64,000 nt of DNA from Achromobacter sp. RTa. Its GTDB lineage: Bacteria > Pseudomonadota > Gammaproteobacteria > Burkholderiales > Burkholderiaceae_B. Made by a program: the position numbers and the translations under genes. The stretch covers positions 484,626-548,625 of the forward strand of contig NZ_JPYO01000042.1 in NCBI RefSeq assembly GCF_000757485.1. Direction: 5' to 3'. Under the pieces are notes generated by a model that was not told the origin of the DNA, made no database searches, and saw only the letters and a program-made list of their open reading frames with translations. Below, one piece after another: positions 1 through 8,416 of this stretch. How positions within the stretch are numbered: the first letter of the stretch is position 1; each line of letters begins with the position of its first letter.

Positions 1-356
1 CGCCGCAGCCCATAGCGGAACAGCATTTCCTCGACTAGCGGCGCCCAGAGCACGGCGGTCAGCCAGGGAATGTTCGCGGGGTCGAGCCGGTGCTTGACGC
101 CTCCCAGCCCGGCCGCGGCCACCGCCAGCGGCCCCAGCGCGAGAAGATTCACGGCCCACAGCAGCGCGGCCCAGGCCAGCAGGCGCCCCGGCGAGATGCC
201 AGGCCACCAGTCGGCTGCCAGCCCCGTGGCGGCCGCCCTTCCGGGCAGGCGCGCGACCGGGTGCGGCTGGCGGATGAAGCGCCAGAAATCCGCGACTTCG
301 CTGCGGAAGCGCAGCTTGCCGCGCGGCATGGCGGGCCGGTCGCCAGCGTCCGCCAT
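1..356 (-). CDS. CPBP family intramembrane metalloprotease (N-terminal part, runs off window)
   Basis: I translated this reading frame by hand. It opens with ATG at 356, overlapping the TGA stop of pth (ATGA), so the two genes are probably translationally coupled. The 118 visible residues start with a hydrophilic stretch, followed by a hydrophobic helix at about residues 57-83 (LLAWAALLWAVNLLALGPLA). At residues 109-114 is EEMLFR, the EExxxR motif of CAAX-protease/CPBP (Abi) membrane proteins, in which the two glutamates are catalytic. The remaining motifs lie beyond base 1. Known members cleave prenylated proteins or act in bacteriocin self-immunity; the substrate here cannot be told. The family call rests on one motif plus membrane character. 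Confidence 0.72.
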   Translation of the reverse strand, partial: MADAGDRPAMPRGKLRFRSEVADFWRFIRQPHPVARLPGRAAATGLAADWWPGISPGRLLAWAALLWAVNLLALGPLAVAAAGLGGVKHRLDPANIPWLTAVLWAPLVEEMLFRYGLR

Positions 357-952
357 CAGGCGTCGTTGCCGCTGTGAAGCTGGCGGGTGGCCAGCGGGAA
401 GTCGCCGGCCAGCATGGCGGGGACGACGGCGCGGCAGCGGTCGATGACGGCTTCGATCTGCTTCTGTTCTTCGCGGCGCGGCGGGTGCAGGACGAAGTCC
501 GCCACCTGTTGCGCCAGGCCAAGCGTGCGCGGATGGCCGATGCCGATGCGCAGGCGCCAGAAATTGGGGCTGCCCAGCGCCGCCTGGATGTCCTTCAGGC
601 CGTTGTGGCCGGCATGGCCCCCGCCCTGCTTGAGCTTCACCTGCCCGGGCATCAGGTCGAGTTCGTCGTGCAGCACCAGCACCTGCTCCGGCGTCAGCTT
701 GTAGAAGCGCGCCAGCGCGCCAACCGCCTGGCCGGAGCGATTCATATAGGTGGTGGGCTTGAGCAGCAGCACGTTGTCCGCGCCCAGGCGGGCCTTGGCC
801 ACCATGCCGAAAAAAGACTTCTCCAGCGCGAAAGCCGCGCGCAGATCGTCCGCCAGATGGTCGGCGAGCCAGAAGCCGGCATTGTGCCGGGTGGTTTCGT
901 AGTCGGGACCGGGATTACCCAATCCCACGATGAGGCGTATGGGAGTAGACAT
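356..952 (-). CDS. pth: Peptidyl-tRNA hydrolase
   Basis: Cytosolic enzyme that cleaves peptidyl-tRNA dropped from stalled ribosomes and recycles tRNA. The 198-residue protein has the normal family length. The key residues are present: Asn13 in VGLGNPG, catalytic His23 in TTRHNAGFW, Asn71 in TTYMNRSG, Asp96 in LHDELDL and Asn117 in [12 protein letters not shown]. It follows rplY on the same strand behind a terminator-like hairpin, and overlaps the downstream CPBP protease gene by ATGA. The rplY-pth order is common in proteobacteria and links ribosome function with peptidyl-tRNA clearance. Confidence 0.98.
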   Translation of the reverse strand: MSTPIRLIVGLGNPGPDYETTRHNAGFWLADHLADDLRAAFALEKSFFGMVAKARLGADNVLLLKPTTYMNRSGQAVGALARFYKLTPEQVLVLHDELDLMPGQVKLKQGGGHAGHNGLKDIQAALGSPNFWRLRIGIGHPRTLGLAQQVADFVLHPPRREEQKQIEAVIDRCRAVVPAMLAGDFPLATRQLHSGNDA

Positions 953-970
953 GATGGGGGTGTTTAAACC

Positions 971-1007
971 AAAAAACCCTGCGCATGCAAATGCACACGC
1001 AGGGTTT
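971..1007 (-). terminator. Rho-independent terminator or attenuator between rplY and pth
   Basis: Bases 974-983 (AAACCCTGCG) pair perfectly with 998-1007, with a further TGCA/TGCA pairing inside the loop. Read on the minus strand the stem is followed by TTTTTTGG (A run at 971-976). It should stop part of the rplY transcript before pth. Confidence 0.8.
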
Positions 1008-1048
1008 CGGGCTCAAGCCGCCTGCGGGCCCATGGGCCCGGAGCGAAC

Positions 1049-1666
1049 TTAGGCGGCCGGAGCTTCGGCTTCGCCTTCCTCGGCGGCAGCGGCGCCGCCC
1101 TTGACCACGGCAGTGGCGGCCAGCAGCGGGTTGGCGTCGCCGCCGTGGGCGACGTAGGTCACGCCCTTGGGCAGCTTGATGTCGGCCAGGTGGACCGAAG
1201 CGCCAGGCAGCAGGTCCTTCAGGTCCACTTCGATGAACTGGGGCAGAGCGGCCGGCAGGCAGGTCACTTCCAGTTCGGTCAGGACGTGGCTGATGATGGC
1301 GCCGCCCAGCTTCACGGCCGGCGAGACTTCAGCGTTGATGAAGTGGAACGGGACCTTGGTGTGCAGGGCCTGGTTGGCGTCCACGCGCTGGAAGTCCACG
1401 TGCAGGACTTGCGGCTTGTAGGCGTGCCATTGAACCGAACGCAGCAGGACTTGCTCTTCCTTGGCCGCGCCTTCCAGCGCCATTTGCAGGATGGAAGCGT
1501 GGAACTCTTCCTTGCGCAGGGCGTGGTAGATCTCGTTGTGGTCGAGTTCGATGTTCAGGGGGGCAGCCGTACCGCCATAAACGATGGCGGGAACGCGGCC
1601 CGCGCGGCGCAGGCGGCGGCTCGCACTCGAACCCTGGACGCTACGCGCAGTGGCATTGAATTTCAT
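1049..1666 (-). CDS. rplY: 50S ribosomal protein L25 (general stress protein Ctc type)
   Basis: Binds 5S rRNA in the large ribosomal subunit. The reading frame is open up to 1726, but the family start is the ATG at 1666 (MKFNATAR...), preceded on the minus strand by a GGAG ribosome binding site. This gives 205 residues: an N-terminal L25 5S-rRNA-binding domain of about 95 residues followed by the TL5/CTC beta-barrel domain, then an alanine/glutamate-rich tail ending [10 protein letters not shown]. The two-domain long form is usual in betaproteobacteria, unlike the short E. coli L25. It lies between prs and pth on the same strand. Confidence 0.97.
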   Translation of the reverse strand: MKFNATARSVQGSSASRRLRRAGRVPAIVYGGTAAPLNIELDHNEIYHALRKEEFHASILQMALEGAAKEEQVLLRSVQWHAYKPQVLHVDFQRVDANQALHTKVPFHFINAEVSPAVKLGGAIISHVLTELEVTCLPAALPQFIEVDLKDLLPGASVHLADIKLPKGVTYVAHGGDANPLLAATAVVKGGAAAAEEGEAEAPAA

Positions 1667-1813
1667 GGATAACTCCAAAAACAATAAATGGCGAAGAGAC
1701 TCCGCCGGTTGGTGCACGGCACGCAAAATGCGCGCCGTGTTTGTTGCGCCCTGCCGCGACCAGCAAGGCGCAAAACTCAGTATCCGGACTGCCCGTCCGA
1801 GGGACGCCGCGTC

Positions 1814-2764
1814 TTAGTCGACGAACAGCGAGCTGACCGATTCCGCGTTCGAGATACGCAGGATGGTCTCGCCCAGCAGCGCGGCGCACGACAGCTGGCG
1901 GATCTTGCCGCTGGCCTGGCCTTGCTCGGAGAGCGGAATGGTGTCGGTGACGACGAGTTCGTCCAGTTCCGACGCTTCGATGCGGTCGATGGCGCCGCCC
2001 GACAGCACGGGGTGCGTGCAATAGGCGTAGACGGCGCCGGCGCCGCGGTCCTTCAGGGCCTGGGCCGCCTTGCACAGCGTGCCGGCGGTGTCGACCATGT
2101 CGTCCATGATGATGCAGGTGCGGCCGTCGACTTCACCGATGATGTTCATCACTTCCGACACGTTGGCGCGCGGACGGCGCTTGTCGATGATGGCCAGGTC
2201 GGCTTCCAGCTGCTTGGCCAGCGCGCGGGCCCGCACCACGCCGCCGATGTCCGGGGACACGACGACCAGGTTCGAGAAATTGCGGCGCCAGATGTCGCCC
2301 AGCAGGATCGGGCCCGCGTAGATGTTGTCCACGGGGATGTCGAAGAAGCCCTGGATCTGGTCGGCGTGCAGGTCCATCGTCAGGACGCGGTCGACGCCCG
2401 CCACTTGCAGCATGTTGGCCACGACCTTCGCCGAGATGGCCACGCGCGCCGAGCGCGGGCGGCGGTCCTGGCGGGCATAGCCGAAATAGGGAATCGCGGC
2501 GGTGATGCGGCCGGCGGAAGCACGGCGCAGCGCATCGACCATCACCATGATTTCCATCAGGTTGTCGTTGGTGGGGGCACAGGTGGGTTGCAGGACGAAG
2601 ACGTCCTTGCCGCGCACGTTCTCGTTGATCTCGACCATCACCTCGCCGTCCGAGAAGCGACCGACGGTCATCTTGCCCAGGGACATATCGAGGTGGTTGA
2701 CTACGTCCACGGCCAGCCGAGTATTGGCGGTGCCCGTGAAAATCATGAAGCTATCGTTTGCCAT
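1814..2764 (-). CDS. prs: Ribose-phosphate pyrophosphokinase
   Basis: Makes phosphoribosyl pyrophosphate from ribose 5-phosphate and ATP, feeding nucleotide, histidine, tryptophan and NAD synthesis. The 316-residue protein begins [18 protein letters not shown]. It shows the ATP-binding stretch around [13 protein letters not shown], the metal-binding [13 protein letters not shown] and the PRPP-binding signature [12 protein letters not shown]. It lies between tRNA-Gln and rplY, 147 bp ahead of rplY; that gap contains a short dyad (CACGGC/GCCGTG) but no U-tract terminator. Confidence 0.98.
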   Translation of the reverse strand: MANDSFMIFTGTANTRLAVDVVNHLDMSLGKMTVGRFSDGEVMVEINENVRGKDVFVLQPTCAPTNDNLMEIMVMVDALRRASAGRITAAIPYFGYARQDRRPRSARVAISAKVVANMLQVAGVDRVLTMDLHADQIQGFFDIPVDNIYAGPILLGDIWRRNFSNLVVVSPDIGGVVRARALAKQLEADLAIIDKRRPRANVSEVMNIIGEVDGRTCIIMDDMVDTAGTLCKAAQALKDRGAGAVYAYCTHPVLSGGAIDRIEASELDELVVTDTIPLSEQGQASGKIRQLSCAALLGETILRISNAESVSSLFVD

Positions 2765-2842
2765 GATGGATGATGCGATGGTCGTTTAAGACACTGACGA
2801 GGTGATGCGGGGTGAAACAAAACACCAGCCGATCCGGAAAAT

Positions 2843-2894
2843 AAAAAAGCTGCTGAACCCGGGCCAGTGTCTTACAGGCGTGTTCAACAGCTTT
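2843..2894 (-). terminator. Terminator downstream of tRNA-Gln
   Basis: Inverted repeat with 13-nt arms (2846-2858 and 2882-2894) pairing with a single G-U position. On the minus strand it is followed by TTTTTTAT (A run at 2843-2848). The loop is long (23 nt), which lowers the score, but the position just past the tRNA and before prs fits the end of the ispE-tRNA-Gln transcript. Confidence 0.6.
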
Positions 2895-2908
2895 GTTATG
2901 TATTCGGT

Positions 2909-2985
2909 TGGCTGGGGAGGAAGGATTCGAACCTTCGCATGCCGGAATCAAAATCCGGTGCCTTAACCAGCTTGGCGACTCCCCA
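2909..2985 (-). tRNA. tRNA-Gln (anticodon TTG)
   Basis: Read on the minus strand the gene is a complete cloverleaf: 7-bp acceptor stem TGGGGAG/CTCCCCA, a D arm, an anticodon arm CCGGATTTTGATTCCGG with TTG in the loop, a T arm with GGTTCGAATCC, discriminator G and an encoded CCA at 2911-2909. UUG reads CAA (and CAG by wobble). Its 5' end sits one base after the ispE stop codon, so it is probably processed out of the ispE transcript. Confidence 0.97.
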
Positions 2986-2986
2986 A

Positions 2987-3898
2987 CTATCTTGCAATCC
3001 AATTCCGCAACGGATGCTCAGCCAATCCAGTACAAGCCTGCACTAACCGAAACCGTGGATGCGTTTGGCTGATTTTTTTATCAGCGCCGCGCATTATAGC
3101 GGTAATTTCTGTTTTCGCCAAAACGGCTTCGGAGAGTTCGGAAAACTCGGCGTATAAACACGCACCAGATCCCGACATGCGAACTGCGATGCCCTGAGGC
3201 CCCAGCTGTTCAGCAAGCCACCGCGATGCCCCAAGCACTTCTGGGTAAAGGCGGTAGACCACCGGCTCCAAGTCATTCCTGCCGAAGCAGAAAGTTGGCG
3301 AAGCAAGAAAGTCCGCTATTGTGATGTAAGAAGAATCTCTTGTCAAATCGGGTGCGGAAAAAATTTCAGCGGTCGGCACGCTGGCGTCTGGTTGCGCCAC
3401 CAGATAGGCGCGCTCCGGCAGCGTGACCGCCGCCAGCTCTTCGCCCACGCCTTGCGCGAAGGCGGATTGCCCGAATACGAAGACGGGCACGTCGGCGCCC
3501 AGCGGCAGGGCCAGCGCCATCAGCTCGCGCCGCGACAGCCCCGTTCCCCAAAGCCGGTTCAATGCGATCAGCACCGTGGCTGCGTCGCTGGATCCGCCGC
3601 CCAGGCCGCCGCCTTGCGGAATGCGTTTTTCAAGCCCGATCTGCACCCCCTGCTTCGTGCCCGTGGCACGCTGCAAGGCATGCGCTGCGCGCAAGGTCAG
3701 GTCCTGCTCAGGCGGCACGCCCGGCAGGTCCCTGGCGCGACTGATGACGCCGTCGGCCCGCGCGTCGAAATGCAGCGTATCGCAAAGGTCGATGAACCGG
3801 AACGCGGTCTGCAGCAGGTGGTAGCCATCGGCGCGCCGGCCCACGACGTGCAGGAACAGGTTCAGCTTGGCGGGCGCGGGGACGTCGTAGAGAGTCAC
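2987..3898 (-). CDS. ispE: 4-diphosphocytidyl-2-C-methyl-D-erythritol kinase
   Basis: GHMP kinase of the non-mevalonate isoprenoid pathway, phosphorylating the 2-hydroxyl of CDP-ME. The frame is open up to 4054, but the family N-terminus (TLYDVPAPAKLNLFLHVVGR) starts at a GTG at 3898, seven bases after the lolB stop; 303 residues result. The ATP-binding glycine loop PQGGGLGGGSSDAATVL and the C-terminal GHMP motif RMSGSGACLYAEF are present. The order TPR protein, lolB, ispE, tRNA-Gln, prs is typical of betaproteobacteria. The stop codon lies one base from the tRNA-Gln 5' end. Confidence 0.96.
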   Translation of the reverse strand: MTLYDVPAPAKLNLFLHVVGRRADGYHLLQTAFRFIDLCDTLHFDARADGVISRARDLPGVPPEQDLTLRAAHALQRATGTKQGVQIGLEKRIPQGGGLGGGSSDAATVLIALNRLWGTGLSRRELMALALPLGADVPVFVFGQSAFAQGVGEELAAVTLPERAYLVAQPDASVPTAEIFSAPDLTRDSSYITIADFLASPTFCFGRNDLEPVVYRLYPEVLGASRWLAEQLGPQGIAVRMSGSGACLYAEFSELSEAVLAKTEITAIMRGADKKISQTHPRFRLVQACTGLAEHPLRNWIAR

Positions 3899-3905
3899 GG
3901 CGGAA

Positions 3906-4505
3906 CTAGGGTTGGTTGACGACCAGCCGCAACAGGATACGGCGACCCGGCTCCAGGCGCTCCAGGACCAGCAGTTGCGGCCCCAGCGCATCGTAGCGCG
4001 ACAGGCGCGCGCGCCAGCCGCCCTGCTCGAACGCCACGGGGCGGCCCAGCTCATCGCGGGAGACCTCGGTGGCTTCCGGCTGCGAAGCCAGCTTGCCGCG
4101 CAGCCAATCGCGCAGGCCGGACACGGGCACGCTGCTGCCCAGCGCCTCGCCGGCCAGGGCGTCGGGGTTGTCGGCGACGAGGCGCGTGCCGTCCGCCTTG
4201 GTGAGGCTGGCCGCGCCCGGCCGCCCTTCCACGCGGGCTTCGGTCGAGCCCAGCGGGTTGGTCAGGTCGAGCACGTAGCGGCGGCCGTCATCCGCCCAGG
4301 AGAACCCGCCCTGCACGGCGTTCTGCTTGCCGCTTTCCTCGTTGACGGTGAGCGCGAAGCGGCCGATGCGGGAAAACGCGTCGGCGCCGGCGCCTTCGAT
4401 CGGCTTGGGCGTGGTGCAGGCCGCGAGCAACGCGGCCAGCATCGCCATCAGCGCCCAGCGCAGCAGCATCATGGCATCGCGCGGGCGCGGGACCGCCGGC
4501 GTCAC
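3906..4505 (-). CDS. lolB: Outer membrane lipoprotein receptor LolB
   Basis: Accepts lipoproteins from periplasmic LolA and inserts them in the outer membrane. The 199-residue protein starts with GTG overlapping the stop of the upstream TPR gene (GTGA). A lipoprotein signal peptide (LRWALMAMLAALLAAC) ends in the lipobox LLAAC, placing the mature lipidated cysteine near residue 30. The remainder has the LolB features FSWADDGRRYVLDLTNPLGS and the C-terminal WRARLSRYD. An ATG at Met12 is an alternative start that keeps the whole signal peptide. Confidence 0.93.
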   Translation of the reverse strand: MTPAVPRPRDAMMLLRWALMAMLAALLAACTTPKPIEGAGADAFSRIGRFALTVNEESGKQNAVQGGFSWADDGRRYVLDLTNPLGSTEARVEGRPGAASLTKADGTRLVADNPDALAGEALGSSVPVSGLRDWLRGKLASQPEATEVSRDELGRPVAFEQGGWRARLSRYDALGPQLLVLERLEPGRRILLRLVVNQP

Positions 4506-6304
4506 AGGCTGACCCCCAGGCGCTTGATCACGTCCTGGACAGTCTTGTTTTTCGGATCCTTCTGCAGCGCGGCGCGCAGCAGATCGACGGCCTGGTCGCG
4601 CTTGCCTTGGGTCCAGAGGACTTCCGCCAGGTGCGCGGCGATGTCGGCTTCCGGACGCACGCTGTAGGCGCGGCGCAGATAATCGGCGGCCGCGGCGGAA
4701 TCGCCCATCCGGTACTTGACCCAGCCCATGCTGTCCAGGATGAAGGGATCGTTGGGGGACAGCTCGAGCGCCTGGGTGATCAGGTCCAGGGCCTCGGGCA
4801 GGCGCTGGTTGTGGTCGGCCAGCGTATAGCCCAGCGCGTTGTAGGCATGCGCGTGGTCCGGATCCAGCGCGATGACCTGGCGCAACATGCGTTCCAGGTC
4901 ATCGAGGCGGTTCTGGCGCTCGTAGAGCATGGCCAGTTCGTACTTGATCTCGACCGTGTCGGGCATCGCCTGGTCGGCCGCCTCCAGCACCGAGACCGCC
5001 TGCGGCACGCGGTCGGCGTCGCGCAGGATCTGGGCCTTGGTCAGCACGCCCAGCGTGCGCTCCTCGTCGTCCTGGGGACCGGCGGCGTCGATCATGGAGA
5101 GCGCGCTGTCGATCTTGCCGCTCTTGGCGCGCAGCGCGGCCTGGCGCATGCGCACGGAATAGCGCAGGGTCGGATCGTCGATGCGGCCGAGTTCGGCGAT
5201 GGCGTCGTCGTAGTGCCCCTGGTCCTCGGCGATGCGGGCGAGCAGCACGTGGGCGTCGGCGGCCGCGGCGCCGGCGTCGGTCGCGCCCGGCACGGTGGCG
5301 CGCTGGCGCTGGTTCTGCACGTCCAGGTATTGCTGCAGCAGCGTCTTGGCTTGCGGCAGCTGCCCGGCTTTGTAGGCCAGCTGCGCCTGCATGAACAGCA
5401 GATCGAAATCTTCCGGCGCGCGGCGGGACATGGCCTGCAACTCCGCCAGGGCGCCGTTGTAATCGCCGCTGTCGGCCAATTGGCCGGCCAGCATCAGGCG
5501 CACCTTGCGAGCATTGGGATGGCGGGCGATGTAGGCGCGGGCCTCGGCCTGCGCGCGCTGCGGATCCACCTTGGCGCCGTACTCCAGCACGCGCTGGGCG
5601 GCGGCCTCGGACTTGGAATCTGCGGCCAGGGCCGCGCGGGCTTCCTGGGCGGCGCGTTCGTAGTCGCCCGCGGCGGACGCCACGTCCGCCAGCGCCAGGT
5701 GCGCGGCGGGCAGCTTGCGCGCGCTGTCGCTCAGGGATTCGTCCAGGATGCGCAGGGCCAGGCGGCGGTCGTTGAGCCGGCTCAGCACGGCCAGGGCCTG
5801 GCCGATGGCCGCCGGCTTGTCGCGGGAGGCGTCGATGCGGTTGCGCAGCGCCTGGGCCAGGCCCTTGGTCTGGCCATTGGCCGCGGCCAGCGCCAATTCG
5901 GTGGAACTGGCTTCCACGTCGTTGGGGGACAGGCGCGCCCAGACGCGGGCGGCCTCCAGCGCGCCTGGCAGGTTGCCTCCGGCGAGCTGGAATTCCAGGG
6001 CGCGGCGGGCCAGGCGGGGGTCGCTGGTGTCCCGGGCCAGGCCGAGCATCGTGGTCGCGGCGGAGCCGAACATGCCCCGCTGCGCGGCGATCTCGGATGC
6101 CAGCACGCGGTAAAAGATGTCGGCGGTCAGCGACACGTAGGGCAGCTGGCCGGGACGCAGGCGGATCACCTCGGTTTCAGGCTGACGGCTCTGGGGCGCC
6201 ATGCGAGGCCCGGTCGCATCGCGGGTCCGGCTATCGGCGGCCTGCGCCGGCGGGGTCAGTATTGCTGCCAGCGCAAGCGCCAGCGCGGCAATCCCGATGT
6301 TCAT
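4502..6304 (-). CDS. Secreted tetratricopeptide-repeat protein
   Basis: A 600-residue protein with a cleavable signal peptide (MNIGIAALALALAAILTPPAQA), so likely periplasmic or envelope-associated. Nearly all of the mature part is TPR-type helical repeats, clearest in the C-terminal half (AHAYNALGYTLADHNQRLPEALDLI; PFILDSMGWVKYRMGDSAAAADYL). The reading frame runs on to 6904 across mutM, but the ATG at 6304 gives the signal peptide; a GTG seven codons upstream is also possible. It overlaps lolB. Proteins of this type commonly precede lolB in betaproteobacteria; a role in outer-membrane assembly is inferred only from that neighbourhood. Confidence 0.9.
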   Translation of the reverse strand: MNIGIAALALALAAILTPPAQAADSRTRDATGPRMAPQSRQPETEVIRLRPGQLPYVSLTADIFYRVLASEIAAQRGMFGSAATTMLGLARDTSDPRLARRALEFQLAGGNLPGALEAARVWARLSPNDVEASSTELALAAANGQTKGLAQALRNRIDASRDKPAAIGQALAVLSRLNDRRLALRILDESLSDSARKLPAAHLALADVASAAGDYERAAQEARAALAADSKSEAAAQRVLEYGAKVDPQRAQAEARAYIARHPNARKVRLMLAGQLADSGDYNGALAELQAMSRRAPEDFDLLFMQAQLAYKAGQLPQAKTLLQQYLDVQNQRQRATVPGATDAGAAAADAHVLLARIAEDQGHYDDAIAELGRIDDPTLRYSVRMRQAALRAKSGKIDSALSMIDAAGPQDDEERTLGVLTKAQILRDADRVPQAVSVLEAADQAMPDTVEIKYELAMLYERQNRLDDLERMLRQVIALDPDHAHAYNALGYTLADHNQRLPEALDLITQALELSPNDPFILDSMGWVKYRMGDSAAAADYLRRAYSVRPEADIAAHLAEVLWTQGKRDQAVDLLRAALQKDPKNKTVQDVIKRLGVSL

Positions 6305-6386
6305 TGGTTTGAAAGACGACTTCACGCGGCCCGTCCGGTTGATGGCACAATCTTCGTACACGCAATTGATGATCTTACACTGGCTC

Positions 6387-7214
6387 ATGCCGGAACTGCC
6401 TGAAGTCGAAACCACGCGTCGGGGAATAGACGCCGTCATCACCGGCCGGACGCTCACGCGGCTGGTCGTCCACGAATCCCGCATGCGCTGGCCCATACCG
6501 CCGGACCTGCCCGAGTTGGTCGGCGGCCGCGCCGTGCTGGAATGCGCGCGCCGCGGCAAGTACCTGCTGCTGCGCTTCGAGCACGGCACCCAGATCGTCC
6601 ATCTGGGCATGTCGGGATCCCTGCGCAGCGTCGCCCCGGGCGAATTCCTGCGCAAGCACGACCACGTCGAATGGATCTTCGACCAGGCGGTGCTGCGCCT
6701 GCACGACCCGCGCCGCTTCGGCGCGGTGCTGTGGCACCCCGGATCCGACGGCCCCATCGAGGCCCATCCCCTGCTGGCCAAGCTGGGCATCGAGCCCTTC
6801 GACCCGCGCTTCGACGGAGCCTGGCTGCACCGCCACTTCAAGAACCACGGCGCCGCCGTCAAGCAGGTGCTGCTGGCGGGCATGGCGGTGGTGGGCGTGG
6901 GCAATATCTACGCGTCGGAAAGCCTGTTCCGGGCCCGCATCAACCCCAAGACCCCGGCCAACAAGCTATCGCCGGCCCGCTGCGACCGCCTGGCGGACAT
7001 GGTGCGCGCCACCCTGGCCGACGCCCTGACTTCGGGCGGCAGCACCCTGCGCGACTACGTCGGCGCCACCGGCGAACCAGGGGCCTACTTCGAGATCCAC
7101 GCGGCGGTCTATGAGCGGGAGGGCCTGCCTTGCCGGGTCTGCGCCACCCCGATCCGCCGTTTCGTGCAGGGCCAGCGCGCCACCTATTACTGCCCCAAAT
7201 GCCAAAGGAACTAA
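6387..7214 (+). CDS. mutM: Formamidopyrimidine-DNA glycosylase / AP lyase
   Basis: Base-excision repair enzyme that removes 8-oxoguanine and formamidopyrimidines. The 275-residue protein begins MPELPEVETTRRGI, in which Pro2 (after Met removal) is the catalytic nucleophile and Glu3 the general acid. The H2TH region and a C-terminal zinc finger (CRVC, then CPKC) are intact. The frame is open from 6201, but the ATG at 6387 is the only start that exposes Pro2. It is divergent from the TPR-lolB-ispE operon, with 82 bp between. Confidence 0.98.
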   Translation: MPELPEVETTRRGIDAVITGRTLTRLVVHESRMRWPIPPDLPELVGGRAVLECARRGKYLLLRFEHGTQIVHLGMSGSLRSVAPGEFLRKHDHVEWIFDQAVLRLHDPRRFGAVLWHPGSDGPIEAHPLLAKLGIEPFDPRFDGAWLHRHFKNHGAAVKQVLLAGMAVVGVGNIYASESLFRARINPKTPANKLSPARCDRLADMVRATLADALTSGGSTLRDYVGATGEPGAYFEIHAAVYEREGLPCRVCATPIRRFVQGQRATYYCPKCQRN

Positions 7215-7263
7215 GCCTTCGCCGCCCTGAAATCACCGGGAAATCCCTGCAAAAACAAGACCA

Positions 7264-7311
7264 TTTGTTTATAGCAAACGTATTGCACAAACACTAACGG
7301 CGGGCTATATT
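7264..7311 (+). promoter_or_regulatory. Sigma-70 type promoter and possible LysR box for the MBL-hydroxylase operon
   Basis: TTGCAC at 7283-7288 and TATATT at 7306-7311 are separated by exactly 17 bases. Just upstream, TTTG-N7-CAAA (7264-7278) is a short dyad of the size used by LysR regulators (T-N11-A type), and a LysR gene lies in the cluster. The promoter rests on sequence match; assigning the dyad to that regulator is inference. Confidence 0.6.
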
Positions 7312-7352
7312 TCTTCCACACCCCTATTCCTATAAAAGTGGAAGGAGCCTCC

Positions 7353-8306
7353 ATGAGCAAGCAATTCGCCTCGCACGCCGACCTGGACGACAAGGTCGTC
7401 TCGTTCGAAAAACTGTCCGACAACGCCTATGCCTACACGGCCGAAGGCGACCCCAACACGGGCGTGATCATCGGCGACGAGGCCGTCATGGTGATCGACA
7501 CCCAGGCCACTCCCGTCATGGCGCAGGATGTGATCCGCCGCATCCGCGAAGTCACCGACAAGCCCATCAAGTACATCCTGCTGTCGCACTACCACGCCGT
7601 GCGCGTGTTCGGCGCGTCGGCCTACAACGCCCAGGAAATCCTGGCCAGCCGCGACACCTACGACCTGATCGCCGAGCGCGGCGAGCAGGACAAGGCCAGC
7701 GAAATCGGCCGCTTCCCCCGCCTGTTCCGCAACGCCGAATCGATTCCGCCCGGCCTGGTCTGGCCGACGATGACGTTCAAGGGCGAAATGACCGTCAACC
7801 TGGGCAACCTGGAAGTCAAGCTGCTGCAAGTGGGCCGCGGCCACACCAAGGGCGACACCATCGCCTGGCTGCCCGAGCAGAAGATCCTGTTCGCGGGCGA
7901 CCTGGTCGAATACCAGTCCACCCCCTACTGCGGCGATGCCTACTTCCGCGACTGGCCCACGACGCTGGACGCGCTGTCGGGCTTCGAAGCCGAAAAGATG
8001 GTCCCCGGCCGCGGCCCGGCGCTGAAGAACGCCACCGAGGTCCGCCAGGGCCTGGCCGGCACCCGCGCCTTCCTGACCGACCTGTACGGCGCCGTGAACC
8101 GCGGCGTGGCCGAAGGCAAGGACCTGAAGACCATCTATCGCGAGGTCTACGACTTCATGAAGCCGCGCTACAGCGACTGGGTGATCTTCGACCACTGCAT
8201 GCCGTTCGATGTGTCGCGCGCCTATGACGAGGCCACCGGCTACAACGACCCGCGCATCTGGACGGACAAGCGCGATCTGGAAATGTGGGCGCAGCTGGAA
8301 GGCTGA
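7353..8306 (+). CDS. MBL-fold protein lacking site-2 metal ligands, in the homogentisate cluster
   Basis: A 317-residue metallo-beta-lactamase-fold protein. The ATG at 7353 is chosen because AAGGAG lies at the right distance; an ATG five codons upstream is less likely. The usual HxHxDH loop reads H79-Y-H81-A-V83-R84, so the site-2 Asp and His are replaced by Val and Arg. The C-terminal GH motif reads PGRG (Arg220), losing the third site-2 ligand. The site-1 ligands His79, His81 and His164 (GRGHTKGDT) and the bridging Asp183 (FAGDLVEY) remain. It is first in a likely operon with the FAD hydroxylase and DUF2783 gene, so a role in hydroxyaromatic catabolism is inferred; the reaction is unknown. 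Confidence 0.85.
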   Translation: MSKQFASHADLDDKVVSFEKLSDNAYAYTAEGDPNTGVIIGDEAVMVIDTQATPVMAQDVIRRIREVTDKPIKYILLSHYHAVRVFGASAYNAQEILASRDTYDLIAERGEQDKASEIGRFPRLFRNAESIPPGLVWPTMTFKGEMTVNLGNLEVKLLQVGRGHTKGDTIAWLPEQKILFAGDLVEYQSTPYCGDAYFRDWPTTLDALSGFEAEKMVPGRGPALKNATEVRQGLAGTRAFLTDLYGAVNRGVAEGKDLKTIYREVYDFMKPRYSDWVIFDHCMPFDVSRAYDEATGYNDPRIWTDKRDLEMWAQLEG

Positions 8307-8416
8307 CCCCCGGCGGGCCGCCAACGGCCCATCCAAGCAGCAACCGGAATCGCGCGCCGCCAGGCGGCGCGCGGCTTCGGCGCATAAAAGCAAAATGACC
8401 CACACAGGAGACAACC

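Noticed and set aside
2751..3002. Minus-strand ORF of 83 codons across tRNA-Gln
   Set aside because: It overlaps the tRNA and the terminator and has no support as a protein.
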